NCBI RefSeq assembly: GCF_900243745.1
Contig: NZ_LT984798.1
Span: forward strand, 2,998,001 to 3,062,000
Origin: Desulfovibrio sp. G11
GTDB lineage: Bacteria > Desulfobacterota > Desulfovibrionia > Desulfovibrionales > Desulfovibrionaceae
DNA: 64,000 nucleotides
Reading direction: 5' to 3'
The number at the start of each line of letters is the position of its first letter. The stretch's first letter is position 1. Both the position numbers and the translations under genes were made by a program. Below, piece after piece: positions 32,954-41,950 of this stretch. The notes under the pieces were generated by a model. That model worked only from the letters and a program-made list of their open reading frames with translations. It was not told where the DNA came from and searched no databases.

Positions 32954-35900
32954 ATGAGTTTGCTTGACAATCTTGACAACGAGAAGGCCCGCAGGCTGTG
33001 GGATGAAAAGGTGCGCGAAAAGGCGACGCCAGAAGTTGGCACTGCCCTCGATATTGCTCCTGGGGTTTTTGTCGGCCCTGCCATTACCGGGCGTCAGCCC
33101 GAAGTCAAAGACAGCACCTCTTTTTTTGACAAACCCATAGTGAATCTTGCAGACGCGGACAGAGATTTTGTAGAGCCGGAGCCGCTTGCGCCTTTTGTGG
33201 ACATCATGCCCGCTGATGAAGCTATGCGCGTATTCGGCGAGAGGCGCAAGGCTGTAGGACAACAGTTCGAGGCCGAGATACGCGGACTTGGGCAGACACT
33301 ACACACGCTCAGGAACAGTCTGAATATACGCAGTCCGGCAGAGCTTAAAAAACTTGCCGCACAATCCGACCTTCCTCCTTCCATCGTTGACGATGACCCT
33401 GCCTTTGCCCGTAAAAAGGTGGAGTCTGACAGCTACGCACAGAATGTCAGCCTATCCCTTGAAAAATTTACAGACCGGTCAATGGTCACGCCTGCCTACC
33501 TCAAAGATGCCGATATCCTTGATCAGCTTGCCCTTGCTTCCGATACAAACCTGATGGCGCTTGAGAAGGAGATCAAGGAGAAGCATCAGGGATTTTTTGA
33601 TGCCGGGGCCATTGGAGCCGTTCGCCACGCCGCAGATTATGGCATGGTTTCGCGTGAGATGCGCACACTGCTTTTAAAAGAACTTAAGGGGGGAAAATTA
33701 ACCACAGAAGAGGAAGAGCGTCTGAGTGTGTATCGTCTTGTGGAAGAGTATGGCGCTTTACGCTACGCCGACATGCCTTTGGGACAACAGGCTTTGTGGG
33801 GTACTGTTGGCAGTCTCGGTGTGCCAATGTACGGCATGATTGAGGGCGGCGTAAAGAATGTGCTTTCGTGGAAAGGCTCGACCATGATCGGTGCTGGGGC
33901 CTTGCATGGCGCGCTTGCAGGTGGTGGAGTTCTTTCCGCCCCTGGCGCGTTTGGCGGCGCACTCGCGGGCATGGGCGCCGCATTTGCCGGTGGTAGTTTT
34001 GTAGATATTGCCGAGCAGGAAGCCGCTGGGCTGTATGGCACACTTCGAGAAATAGAGGATGAAAGCGGCAACCGTATAGACAGGGATGTGGCTAAAGTGC
34101 TCTCTGTTGTTTACGGCGGGTTTGCGGCCGGGCTTGAAGTGTATGGCATGCATGGCCTTGGAAAAATGTTTCCCGGTATTGAAAAGCTTATCAGTAAAGA
34201 GGCTGCCACTAACACCCTTGCCTTTGTGCAAAAGAACCCGACTGTTTTATCCAAGATTGCAAGTGCTGGCCTGCGCAGCGCCAGAGGCGTCAGCGGCGAA
34301 GTGCTGACCGAAGGCGTGCAAGAATCACTGGCTGTCCTTGCCGAAAACGCGGCACTTTCCACCAGCAACGTGAACCAGGCATATACTGGATTTGGTGAAG
34401 GCGCTGAGCGTGTCGTTGGTACGGCCAAAGAAACAGTGAAGGCCATGCTGATTCCCGGTGGCGCTGGATTTAGCGCTCGCATGGGCCGCAGCATACGCGC
34501 CCAGGGCAAGTTTGATAACACCATGAGCCAGCTTGCGGACTATCAGGCCTCCATGATGGATTCCATCGCCAAAACAGCCCAACAGTCTACCACATTCAAG
34601 GACATGCCCGAAACGGCACAGTCTCTCGTGCAGGCCTTGGCCGATGGCGGCATAGTGCCGGAAAACGTCTATCTCAAGCCCGAGGCCGCACAAGTCTATT
34701 TTTATCAGGAAGGCAACCCCGACCTGATACAAGTCGCAGAGGCCATGGGCATCACGCCGGAGGTGCTGGAAGAAAGCCTTACCCTGGGTACAGATATTGC
34801 TGTTCCCACACAGCTTGCGGCAGCACATATCATGCAGGACGAGGCCCGCTACGAGGCACTGAAACCAGACATGCGCTTTGACCCTGACATGCCCACCATA
34901 ACGGATGCGGCGGCGCTTGCGGAAATGGTGGAAGATGCCGGACAGCGCAACGCCTACCTTGAAAGCTTTATTGCCCCCTATATTGAGGAAGAGAACAAGG
35001 CCTTGAGTCGCCATGAAGAACGCATGGCCATTGCCCAGCCCTATGTGGAACAGTTGACGCATGCGGGCTACCAGCAGACACAAGCGCAGGCCTACGGCAC
35101 GGTCATTGCCGCCAATGCCGAACGCATGGCCCCTGTATTCGGCATGACCCCGGCGGAATATCTTGAAAAGCGGCTGGCCGGATTCATGCCCATGACGCCA
35201 GAAGAATTTATGGGGCTTGGGCGCAACGGACTTGAAAGTCTGGAGGCAGACCGCGCTTACAGCCAGCTTATGGAGGATATGGGCGTCAAGAAGGGCATGG
35301 GCCGTGTGCAGAAGCGGCGCGTTTTACAGCCGGAATTTGCCTATGCTTGGGGCAAGGTCAACCCCGAGAGCTTTGCCAACACCTACGGCAAGGATACCTA
35401 CCTTGAGATGCGACGGCAGTTCGGCCCCGGCTTCTTTGCCAGAAAGGGGCAAGGTGTCGGCATTGACGTGTTGGCGCATGATTTCAGCAGTGAGCAGCGC
35501 GGCGGATATGATCTGAACCGCAATGACTTTGACGTGGACGCCTTCGCCGAAAAGGTGATGATGCCGCACGACGAATTTGAAAGTTCATTGCGCCAGAGCA
35601 TTGGACGAGGCGCGTTGTGGCAGCCCAAAAATGCGGACGTTGATCTGGACACGCCCGTAAAGGTGGTTGCGGTGCAGCCGCGCTTTGCGGGGAAAAAACT
35701 TTGGGAATTGATGAAGGGGCGTGACAAGGGCGCTCTTCGGAAGGAGTTGGTAGGGACATATACCAATACCGATACGGGATGGAGCATCAAGCTGACAAAA
35801 AATGGCTTTGACCATGCGGTCAGTAGCGCGACCCGTCGCGGCGTAGGCGGCATGGAGCATATGGAGGCTGTGGCCAGTCTTCCCGCCCTGATCGAAAACG

Positions 35901-38900
35901 CTGTTCTGGTGGAAAGCCATAAGGACAAGAAGGACCAGGGGCTTGCTGCTGTTCACCGTATGTATGCGCCCATGTCTCTTGGTAAAGAAATGTACGCCGT
36001 CAAGCTGACAGTCAAGGAGTCGGCGGAAGGGATGGTGGCAGAAATAGAGGATTTGCGGCGTCTGTACGATGTGTCTTTGGAAAAGAAGATGCCCGGAGAC
36101 CTTTTCGCGCCGCCCCCAGACGCCAAGGAGTCCTTGGCCGGGTCTGCAACGCCCACTCCGGGCATTTCTGAAATCAGTTTAAGGTCACTGCTTGAGGATG
36201 TCAACGACAGCAAGGGAAATCCTTTCTTTCAGCCCGAAGCCCTCTTCCACGCAGATTCCGCGAAGCCGCGCGGCGGTATCAGGCAGATGGCGGACGGGCG
36301 CTACATTGTCGGTCTGTTCAAGAAGGCTGACTCCTCCACCATTCTACACGAAACGGCCCATTTCTGGCTGGAAGAACTGCGCGATGCCTCCAAGCTGGAA
36401 ACCGCGCCTGAATGGGTGGGCGAGGCCTGGGGCAAATTACAGCAGGCCTACGGCTTTGAAGGGTTGGTGGACGGCAAGGATAGTGAATCCATCGCCGCCT
36501 GGACTCGTATCCAGGAGCGCTTTGCCCGCGAGTTTGAGGCCTACGCCCGTGAGGGTAAGGCCCCTTCATGGGAATTGCAGTCGGCCTTCAACAAGTTCCG
36601 CAACTGGCTGACGGAAATCTACAGGACTGTACGCAGCCTGTTAGGTAATGACGGCGTTTCGGAGCAGGCCCGGGAAGTGTTCGACACGCTTCTGGCCACG
36701 CAGGAAGAGATCGAGCTTTCGCAGCGCCGGGCCTCCGGTGATTCCGTCATGGACTTGATCGGCGATACCGTGAAGCCGGAACTGCGCGACAGATACGCCC
36801 AGGCCGCGCAGCGGGCCTATGACAATGCCAGCGCCCTTATTGCCAACCGCAGGCTTGTGGAACAGCGCAAGGCCGTGCGTGAATTCCGTGAACAGGCCAC
36901 CGCTCTGGTGGACAGCAACCCTACCTATCAGATGCTGAAAAGGTTGCGCGAGGACGGCATTGACTTTGAAGCGCTGAAGGAGGCCGTGCCTGAAGACATG
37001 GCGTACAAACTGCGCGAGAAATGGAAAGGCGCTCGTGGCGAGGGCAAGGGGCTTATACGCAAGGGCGGCACGCTTGATCTGCTGGACGTGGCCGCGCAGT
37101 TCAATGAGGACAGTCTGACCGGCCTTGTCGCCGCGCTGACCGACACCCCCACCAGACGCGAGGCCATTGACGCCGAGGTGCAGCGCCGTCTGGAGCAGTG
37201 GAACAGTGAGTACGACGCCGAAGTGGAGTACAGTAATGCTATGGACGAAGCCCTTGCCATTGAGCTTGAAGCCTTGACCGGGCGTAAACAGGCCAGCCCT
37301 GCTTCATTGCGGCGCGAGTTCGACTTGTTGGTGGACGCCAAAAAACTTTCCGAACTTGATCCTCAGTATAAATCCCTCAAGGCTCGCCTGCGTCAAGACG
37401 CGCGTGTGGCCCGTGAGGCATACAGGGCTGGCAAAAAGGAAGCCAGCGAGAAGGGCAGGGTCGACATGGGCAAGCTGCGCACCAAGCTGGCAGAAGTGCG
37501 CGAGACGGAGCGCCTGCGCCGTGTGGCCCTTGGCGCGTCCTACCGCGCCCGCATGGAGCGCGACCATATTATCAAGCAGTTGCGTAAGGACGCAGCCAGC
37601 AAGATCGTCAACGATGCCTATAAGCAGCAGGTGCTGCGCATCCTGTCCAACTGGAAGGGGCTAGGCACGGAAAGCATGGTTCCGCGTGACCCTGTGGGCA
37701 TGCCAAGCTTCAAGGATTTTGTGGCAAGCAATGTGTCGCTTTTTGATGACCCGGCCACTTTTGCGCCGGAGTTCATTGAAAACGGCAGCACCGGCCGCGC
37801 CGGCGACCTGACACTTGAGCAATTGCGGGAAGTGCGCCGGGTTGTAAAGGAGCTTACCCACCAGGGACGCGTACACAACCGCATGCTGGCGAACCGGGAA
37901 AAAACGGAAATTGCCGTTGTGGCCGGAAAGTGCGCCAAGCAGATGGAGAAGCTTTCAGCAAAGAAAGTGCTATCTGAGCGTGAAGGCATGTTGGGAACCA
38001 TACAGGGCGCACTGCGCAAGGGGCTTTCATCCCTGACCAGCGTGCGCTTTATGGCCCGCGCAATGGATGGCTTTACTGACCACGGCCCCAACCATGACGC
38101 CTGGCTGTTCCCCTTGCAAGAGGCCAGAAGCCTTGAAATGCTGCACACCCGCAATATGGACGAAATGCTGAAAGACGCCATGCAGCCCATAGTGCAGGCG
38201 GGAAAGCTCACAACCGCATTTGAGATTGAGGGGGTGGCTCTGCCAAGAGACGTGTCCCGGCTGTGGAAGGGGCTGTGGGATATGGACAAAGTGTATTCTG
38301 TGGCGCTGAACATGGGCAACGCCGGGAACCTCAAGGCCCTCATGCGGGGCTACGGCTGGAACGAACAGGATTTGCGCACCATTACTGCCAGACTGACGGA
38401 AACCGAATGGCGGGCCATTGAAAAAACATGGGACGCCATAGACAGCATATATCCGCTGCTGAATGAAACAGTCATGGCCCTCAAGGGATCCCCGCTTGCC
38501 AAGGTGGAGGCGCAGCCTTTCATGGTGCGTACGGCTGACGGTAAGACCATCACGGTCAAAGGTGGGTACTACCCCCTGATCTTTGACCACAGGCTGAGTG
38601 ACAAGGCCGCTGAGCAGATTGACACCGATGCGCTGCTTAACGGCATGGAAGCGGTATTGCGGCATCCCAATCCAAAGAGCGGCATGACAAACGAGCGCAA
38701 GGGCGGCACCTTGCCGCCACACTTGACGCTGAATGTCATAGATCGGCATGTGCGTGACTCCATCCATTATGCAACGCATGCCTTGCCCTTGCGGGACACC
38801 ATGCGGCTGTTCAGGGATGCAGATTTTAAGGAGGCCTTTGTACAGGCCGCCGGTGTGGAAAATTATCAACAACTTTTGCCCTGGTTACGCGGCATAGCGC

Positions 38901-40021
38901 GCCCCGATGGGGAACGACTCACCGGCATGCACGCCGCCATGGACTGGCTGGCCCGGCGCGGCAGCATGTACGCCCTTGGGGCCAACATGAAGACTGCGCT
39001 TTTGCAGTTGACCAGCGTAGGTAACTCGTGGAGTGAGGTAGGCACGGGCAATTTCTTCACGGCTGCCAGCACCATACTTTCTTCTCCCATGCAGTCCATA
39101 CAGACTATCCGCGAAAAATCGGCCTACATGAATGAGCGGGCCAAGCTTATGGATGACACCCTGCGGCGTGAATATGAGCGCATGCGGGCCAGCGGCGTGG
39201 CCGGGGTGCGCTTTATGAACGTCAATTACGCACTGGACACGGTGCAGAGGGCGCAGTTCGCTTTGATATCTTCACTCGACGCCACGGTGGCCTTTCCTAC
39301 ATGGCTGGCGGCCTACGATAAGGCCATTGCCCAGGGCATTGAGGAAAGCAGGGCCGTGGCCATGGCCGATGGCGCTGTGGTGGCGGCCCAGGGCGGCGGT
39401 GGGCCGATAGATACACCATCTGTAATGCGGCAGGCAGGCTTTATGCGCATGCTTTGCCCCTTTATGAGCTTCGCGCTGGCGGACTTTAACAGGAAGATGG
39501 AGACGGTGCGCGGGCTGGAAGAATGGAGACGCACAGGCAACAGCGCCATAGCGCCAGGTGTAGCTATGCGCGACTTTGCTTTTCAGTGGGTGATGCCTGT
39601 GGCCTTGACGACACTTATGTTATCGCTGGGCCGTGATGGCGAATTGCCAGAAGCTGAAGATTACGTATGGGAGGCCTTGGGCTTTTATTCAATGGGGGTT
39701 CCCATTGTGCGAGATTTTGCCCGCATGGCCGAGAGCACTTATTCAAGCGATGGCATCAAAGGTGGGCGCACTCCTTTGATGTTCGCGGGCGTGGGCAATG
39801 CCATCAAGGGGATGGGGCATGCCGCCAAGGCCATCGGCAATGACGACGAACGCGCAACCTACCTTGCGATCAAGGAAGCGACCAATGCAGTTGGCTTTGC
39901 CCTGGGCCTTGGCACGCCGCAAATCTGGCGGACCATCGAAGGATCACAGGCGTATTTTGTAGATGAAAAAGGCGGGGTGCTTGCGCCACTGCTGGGCAAG
40001 CCGTACCCACGTAAAGACTAG
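32954..40021 (+). CDS. Giant polyvalent internal virion protein (metallopeptidase and LPD domains)
   Basis: A 2,355-residue protein, the largest in the window, at the position of T7 gp16. Visible parts: a Gly/Ala hydrophobic region near residues 290-345 (GALHGALAGGGVLSAPGAFG), a mid region with LPD3-like features (TRRGVGGMEHMEAVASLPAL and VHRMYAPMSLGKEMYAVKLT, about 960-1010), a zincin-like HETAHFW motif at residues 1132-1138 with a downstream helical companion (FAREFEAYAREGKAPSW), long helical stretches at 1250-1600, and an LPD38-like C-terminus (LARRGSMYALGANMKTALLQ, ADGAVVAAQGGGGPIDTPSV). Polyvalent proteins are thought to enter the host with phage DNA and counter defences; here the domain names are by pattern recognition, not search. 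Confidence 0.8.
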   Translation: MSLLDNLDNEKARRLWDEKVREKATPEVGTALDIAPGVFVGPAITGRQPEVKDSTSFFDKPIVNLADADRDFVEPEPLAPFVDIMPADEAMRVFGERRKAVGQQFEAEIRGLGQTLHTLRNSLNIRSPAELKKLAAQSDLPPSIVDDDPAFARKKVESDSYAQNVSLSLEKFTDRSMVTPAYLKDADILDQLALASDTNLMALEKEIKEKHQGFFDAGAIGAVRHAADYGMVSREMRTLLLKELKGGKLTTEEEERLSVYRLVEEYGALRYADMPLGQQALWGTVGSLGVPMYGMIEGGVKNVLSWKGSTMIGAGALHGALAGGGVLSAPGAFGGALAGMGAAFAGGSFVDIAEQEAAGLYGTLREIEDESGNRIDRDVAKVLSVVYGGFAAGLEVYGMHGLGKMFPGIEKLISKEAATNTLAFVQKNPTVLSKIASAGLRSARGVSGEVLTEGVQESLAVLAENAALSTSNVNQAYTGFGEGAERVVGTAKETVKAMLIPGGAGFSARMGRSIRAQGKFDNTMSQLADYQASMMDSIAKTAQQSTTFKDMPETAQSLVQALADGGIVPENVYLKPEAAQVYFYQEGNPDLIQVAEAMGITPEVLEESLTLGTDIAVPTQLAAAHIMQDEARYEALKPDMRFDPDMPTITDAAALAEMVEDAGQRNAYLESFIAPYIEEENKALSRHEERMAIAQPYVEQLTHAGYQQTQAQAYGTVIAANAERMAPVFGMTPAEYLEKRLAGFMPMTPEEFMGLGRNGLESLEADRAYSQLMEDMGVKKGMGRVQKRRVLQPEFAYAWGKVNPESFANTYGKDTYLEMRRQFGPGFFARKGQGVGIDVLAHDFSSEQRGGYDLNRNDFDVDAFAEKVMMPHDEFESSLRQSIGRGALWQPKNADVDLDTPVKVVAVQPRFAGKKLWELMKGRDKGALRKELVGTYTNTDTGWSIKLTKNGFDHAVSSATRRGVGGMEHMEAVASLPALIENAVLVESHKDKKDQGLAAVHRMYAPMSLGKEMYAVKLTVKESAEGMVAEIEDLRRLYDVSLEKKMPGDLFAPPPDAKESLAGSATPTPGISEISLRSLLEDVNDSKGNPFFQPEALFHADSAKPRGGIRQMADGRYIVGLFKKADSSTILHETAHFWLEELRDASKLETAPEWVGEAWGKLQQAYGFEGLVDGKDSESIAAWTRIQERFAREFEAYAREGKAPSWELQSAFNKFRNWLTEIYRTVRSLLGNDGVSEQAREVFDTLLATQEEIELSQRRASGDSVMDLIGDTVKPELRDRYAQAAQRAYDNASALIANRRLVEQRKAVREFREQATALVDSNPTYQMLKRLREDGIDFEALKEAVPEDMAYKLREKWKGARGEGKGLIRKGGTLDLLDVAAQFNEDSLTGLVAALTDTPTRREAIDAEVQRRLEQWNSEYDAEVEYSNAMDEALAIELEALTGRKQASPASLRREFDLLVDAKKLSELDPQYKSLKARLRQDARVAREAYRAGKKEASEKGRVDMGKLRTKLAEVRETERLRRVALGASYRARMERDHIIKQLRKDAASKIVNDAYKQQVLRILSNWKGLGTESMVPRDPVGMPSFKDFVASNVSLFDDPATFAPEFIENGSTGRAGDLTLEQLREVRRVVKELTHQGRVHNRMLANREKTEIAVVAGKCAKQMEKLSAKKVLSEREGMLGTIQGALRKGLSSLTSVRFMARAMDGFTDHGPNHDAWLFPLQEARSLEMLHTRNMDEMLKDAMQPIVQAGKLTTAFEIEGVALPRDVSRLWKGLWDMDKVYSVALNMGNAGNLKALMRGYGWNEQDLRTITARLTETEWRAIEKTWDAIDSIYPLLNETVMALKGSPLAKVEAQPFMVRTADGKTITVKGGYYPLIFDHRLSDKAAEQIDTDALLNGMEAVLRHPNPKSGMTNERKGGTLPPHLTLNVIDRHVRDSIHYATHALPLRDTMRLFRDADFKEAFVQAAGVENYQQLLPWLRGIARPDGERLTGMHAAMDWLARRGSMYALGANMKTALLQLTSVGNSWSEVGTGNFFTAASTILSSPMQSIQTIREKSAYMNERAKLMDDTLRREYERMRASGVAGVRFMNVNYALDTVQRAQFALISSLDATVAFPTWLAAYDKAIAQGIEESRAVAMADGAVVAAQGGGGPIDTPSVMRQAGFMRMLCPFMSFALADFNRKMETVRGLEEWRRTGNSAIAPGVAMRDFAFQWVMPVALTTLMLSLGRDGELPEAEDYVWEALGFYSMGVPIVRDFARMAESTYSSDGIKGGRTPLMFAGVGNAIKGMGHAAKAIGNDDERATYLAIKEATNAVGFALGLGTPQIWRTIEGSQAYFVDEKGGVLAPLLGKPYPRKD

Positions 40022-40030
40022 GTGGTAAAT

Positions 40031-40054
40031 AAAGGCCGAGGTTAACCCGGCCTT
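40031..40054. terminator. Hairpin after the late operon
   Basis: aaggccg/ccggcctt-type stem with an 8-nt loop between the giant virion gene and the convergent membrane-protein gene. No strong T-run; may act in both directions. Confidence 0.45.
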
Positions 40055-40080
40055 CTGGATGTTTGGATATTTTGTAAAAA

Positions 40081-40515
40081 CTATTTTCCGCGGAATAGCT
40101 TTATTCCTGCGCTGGCGATGGCTCCGACAACGGGGAGGGCGGCAATTGCTAGGGCTGTCTCAGGGTGATCTTTTGATGCGAGCCACCATGCCAAGAGGAG
40201 TGCACCGCAGAGAAACGTACCGCCCAGAATGAGACGAAAAATTTCAAGACGATTTACGTTTCCTGAAATTGTTTCTTTGAGTGCGATCTCTCGTTCTGCC
40301 AAGGACGCTTCTCTGTTCGCCAGTTCTCGACGTGCAGCAGCCTCTTTTAGCCATTCATCAATAATAAGGTCCGGTAAGTCTGCTCGCACCCGACGATAAC
40401 CTTCCAAAGTGGAAGCGTCCGGGATTGGCCCGGACGTCATTATAGTATGCTCTTCCTGGTGGACAAGCGCCGCCTGCATTTTAGATTTATCTGGCGCTCT
40501 GTTCTGTCTGGACAT
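40081..40515 (-). CDS. DUF2335-type membrane protein
   Basis: Up to 144 residues (likely ATG at 40440 or 40515). IPDASTLEGYRRVRADLPDL then charged helix RRELANREASLAEREIALKE and two transmembrane helices (LILGGTFLCGALLLAWWLA, TALAIAALPVVGAIASAG) fit the DUF2335 family of predicted membrane proteins common in prophages. Convergent with the late operon, so probably expressed independently as cargo. It overlaps the upstream gene by 29 bp. Confidence 0.68.
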   Translation of the reverse strand: MSRQNRAPDKSKMQAALVHQEEHTIMTSGPIPDASTLEGYRRVRADLPDLIIDEWLKEAAARRELANREASLAEREIALKETISGNVNRLEIFRLILGGTFLCGALLLAWWLASKDHPETALAIAALPVVGAIASAGIKLFRGK

Positions 40516-40708
40516 CAGAAGTGACCTTGTTAATGGCGTTCTTCATGTCTAAGCCAATGGCTTCCCAATCATTTTGGATGTTTTTCCAGTCCCTGCGCGC
40601 AGCTTCTTCGCTTGATTTTGGGTAATCAAGCGCACGTGGTGAAATCTTTGGCGTCTGGTTTGACGAACTCGTCAACGACCCAAGGATAGAAAGTATTGCG
40701 TCAAGCAT
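40487..40708 (-). CDS. Small hypothetical prophage protein
   Basis: A 73-residue protein starting MLDAILSILGSLTSSSNQTP, with a hydrophobic N-terminus and charged tail (EEAARRDWKNIQNDWEAIGL). It is encoded before and overlaps the DUF2335-type gene, suggesting a two-gene cargo unit. Function unknown. Confidence 0.55.
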   Translation of the reverse strand: MLDAILSILGSLTSSSNQTPKISPRALDYPKSSEEAARRDWKNIQNDWEAIGLDMKNAINKVTSDVQTEQSAR

Positions 40709-40839
40709 AATTCACCTCACACCCTTCATCTAACAATGCTCCTGCCAAAAAGCAAGGTTGCCCCCTTGCCCCACATAGCGCCTGCTGATAGGGGAATAGA
40801 AAAACACTTCTTACACACTGAAGAAGGGAATCTCCGGAT

Positions 40840-41253
40840 ATGAAGAAAGTATTAATGCTGGCTATGATGGTGCTGATGCTGATGCCAGGGACGGCCTGGG
40901 CGGAGGAGGATGCGGCTATTTGGAAGTCTTTTTCAAAAGAATCTAAGGCCGTGTATATTGATGGATACATGGATGGTGCCGCAGTCGTTTGTCTCTCAAA
41001 TGGTGGGAAACTATTAAAAGAAACTATTTGCGTTATTATTTCTAACTATACACCTAATAAAGAAAACGTTATATCTTTAATTGACTCTATATATAAAAAA
41101 GAAAAATACAAAAAAATTCCACTTAGATCGGCCATCTTTATTTCTATCGGAGTTGATTCAGAACTTATCAGTCATGAAGCCTTTCTAGATGCTCTCGACA
41201 CGCAAGCACGTCTAATAGAAAAAGATGAGATGGTCGGCAACCTGTTGAATTAA
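40840..41253 (+). CDS. Secreted hypothetical prophage protein (moron)
   Basis: A 137-residue protein with a clear signal peptide (MKKVLMLAMMVLMLMPGTAW, cleavage after AWA). The mature part has two Cys (VCLSNGG, TICVIIS) that could form a disulfide. The coding region is AT-rich from base 40,980, unlike the virion genes. It lies outside the lytic operons and is likely expressed from the lysogen. No family recognised. Confidence 0.6.
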   Translation: MKKVLMLAMMVLMLMPGTAWAEEDAAIWKSFSKESKAVYIDGYMDGAAVVCLSNGGKLLKETICVIISNYTPNKENVISLIDSIYKKEKYKKIPLRSAIFISIGVDSELISHEAFLDALDTQARLIEKDEMVGNLLN

Positions 41254-41279
41254 TAAAAAGTGCATGTGTGAGGCAGGGT

Positions 41280-41690
41280 ATGTGGGGTATTGTTTTTGCG
41301 GCAATGATAGGTGCATATGTTTGGGCCGATTTTTTTAAAAGAAAAAGAGAGCAAAGGATCCGTGATCAGGTTAAAATGTTCAGGCATTTTGCGAGCATTT
41401 TTCGCTTTGATAAAAATTCAACGGCCTACGAAATCGCCTTTGATCGCGTTCTCGCTGGTGATCTTGACAGTTATAAAAATGTTCCGCGATATGATGAATA
41501 TGGACAAATGTCTGACGACACCAGGGCTTTTTTCCTTCTTTTTGATGGGGCTATGGATGAAAAATCCCTTAAAGGTTGTTCATTGGCCAGAGAGATCCTT
41601 AGTAGGGCAAAGGATAGCGGGCTTGTAAACGAAGATATGTACTCTAACGAAAGAGAAAAGATAGAAAACTATGAAGAATACCTTTCATAG
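41280..41690 (+). CDS. Membrane-anchored hypothetical prophage protein (moron)
   Basis: About 136 residues from ATG 41280 (a GTG at 41268 is also possible). One N-terminal transmembrane helix (MWGIVFAAMIGAYVWADFF) followed by a basic stop-transfer and a cytoplasmic helical domain. AT-rich like its neighbour. Function unknown. Confidence 0.55.
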   Translation: MWGIVFAAMIGAYVWADFFKRKREQRIRDQVKMFRHFASIFRFDKNSTAYEIAFDRVLAGDLDSYKNVPRYDEYGQMSDDTRAFFLLFDGAMDEKSLKGCSLAREILSRAKDSGLVNEDMYSNEREKIENYEEYLS

Positions 41691-41786
41691 TCTTGACATC
41701 CACCGCGCTTTATGACTTTCTGTCCATACGGAGCGTAGAAACTCCTCGTGCGACGGATGCCTATCCCGAAAGTCAAGGCTTTTTTT
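41689..41786 (+). terminator. Structured region ending in a T-run
   Basis: agtcttgac (41689-41697) can pair with gtcaaggct (41772-41780, one G-U pair), and gactttc (41714-41720) with gaaagtc (41768-41774), followed by seven T. It could terminate the cargo genes. The 70-nt interior contains a ggag/ctcc hairpin; the long loop is unusual for a simple terminator. Confidence 0.45.
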
Positions 41787-41801
41787 ATGCCCAATTTAGG
41801 G

Positions 41802-41807
41802 TATAAT
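41802..41807 (+). promoter_or_regulatory. Consensus -10 box before the leader RNA
   Basis: A perfect TATAAT, placing the transcription start near 41,813-41,815, a few bases before the structured RNA. The -35 region (around 41,779-41,784) is T-rich and weak. Confidence 0.5.
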
Positions 41808-41813
41808 GCGCCA

Positions 41814-41893
41814 TTAATGGCCGGGAGTAGGCTAATAAAATACCCGTAAGGGGAATCAGTCCGCAGCCCCAGTAGCTGTTTTCAGCGCCCGGC
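41814..41893 (+). ncRNA. Candidate C4-like antisense RNA controlling the antirepressor
   Basis: Bases 41820-41825 (gccggg) pair with 41888-41893 (cccggc) to close an approximately 74-nt domain containing a ccc-gtaa-ggg hairpin, a gggg/cccc hairpin and a gctg/cagc hairpin. Inside, AGCCCCAGTAG (41865-41875) is complementary to CTACTGGAGGCT (41935-41946) over 11 bp with a single bulged A, and that target includes the SD of the Rha gene (GGAGG; ATG 41951). In phages P1 and P7 the C4 RNA acts in this way on the antirepressor operon. This assignment is by logic and structure, not by model search. Confidence 0.5.
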
Positions 41894-41950
41894 AATTCTC
41901 ATGTCGGGAATTGCCTTCGTGAACCTGAAAAGTTCTACTGGAGGCTCACC

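Noticed and set aside
41700..41780. Hammerhead-type ribozyme
   Set aside because: GAAAGTC is present, but the required CUGANGA core is not.
41820..41893. Cobalamin riboswitch
   Set aside because: A gggaat...gcagcccc pattern is reminiscent, but the conserved GGTG-AA and B12-box elements are missing and the downstream gene is a phage antirepressor.
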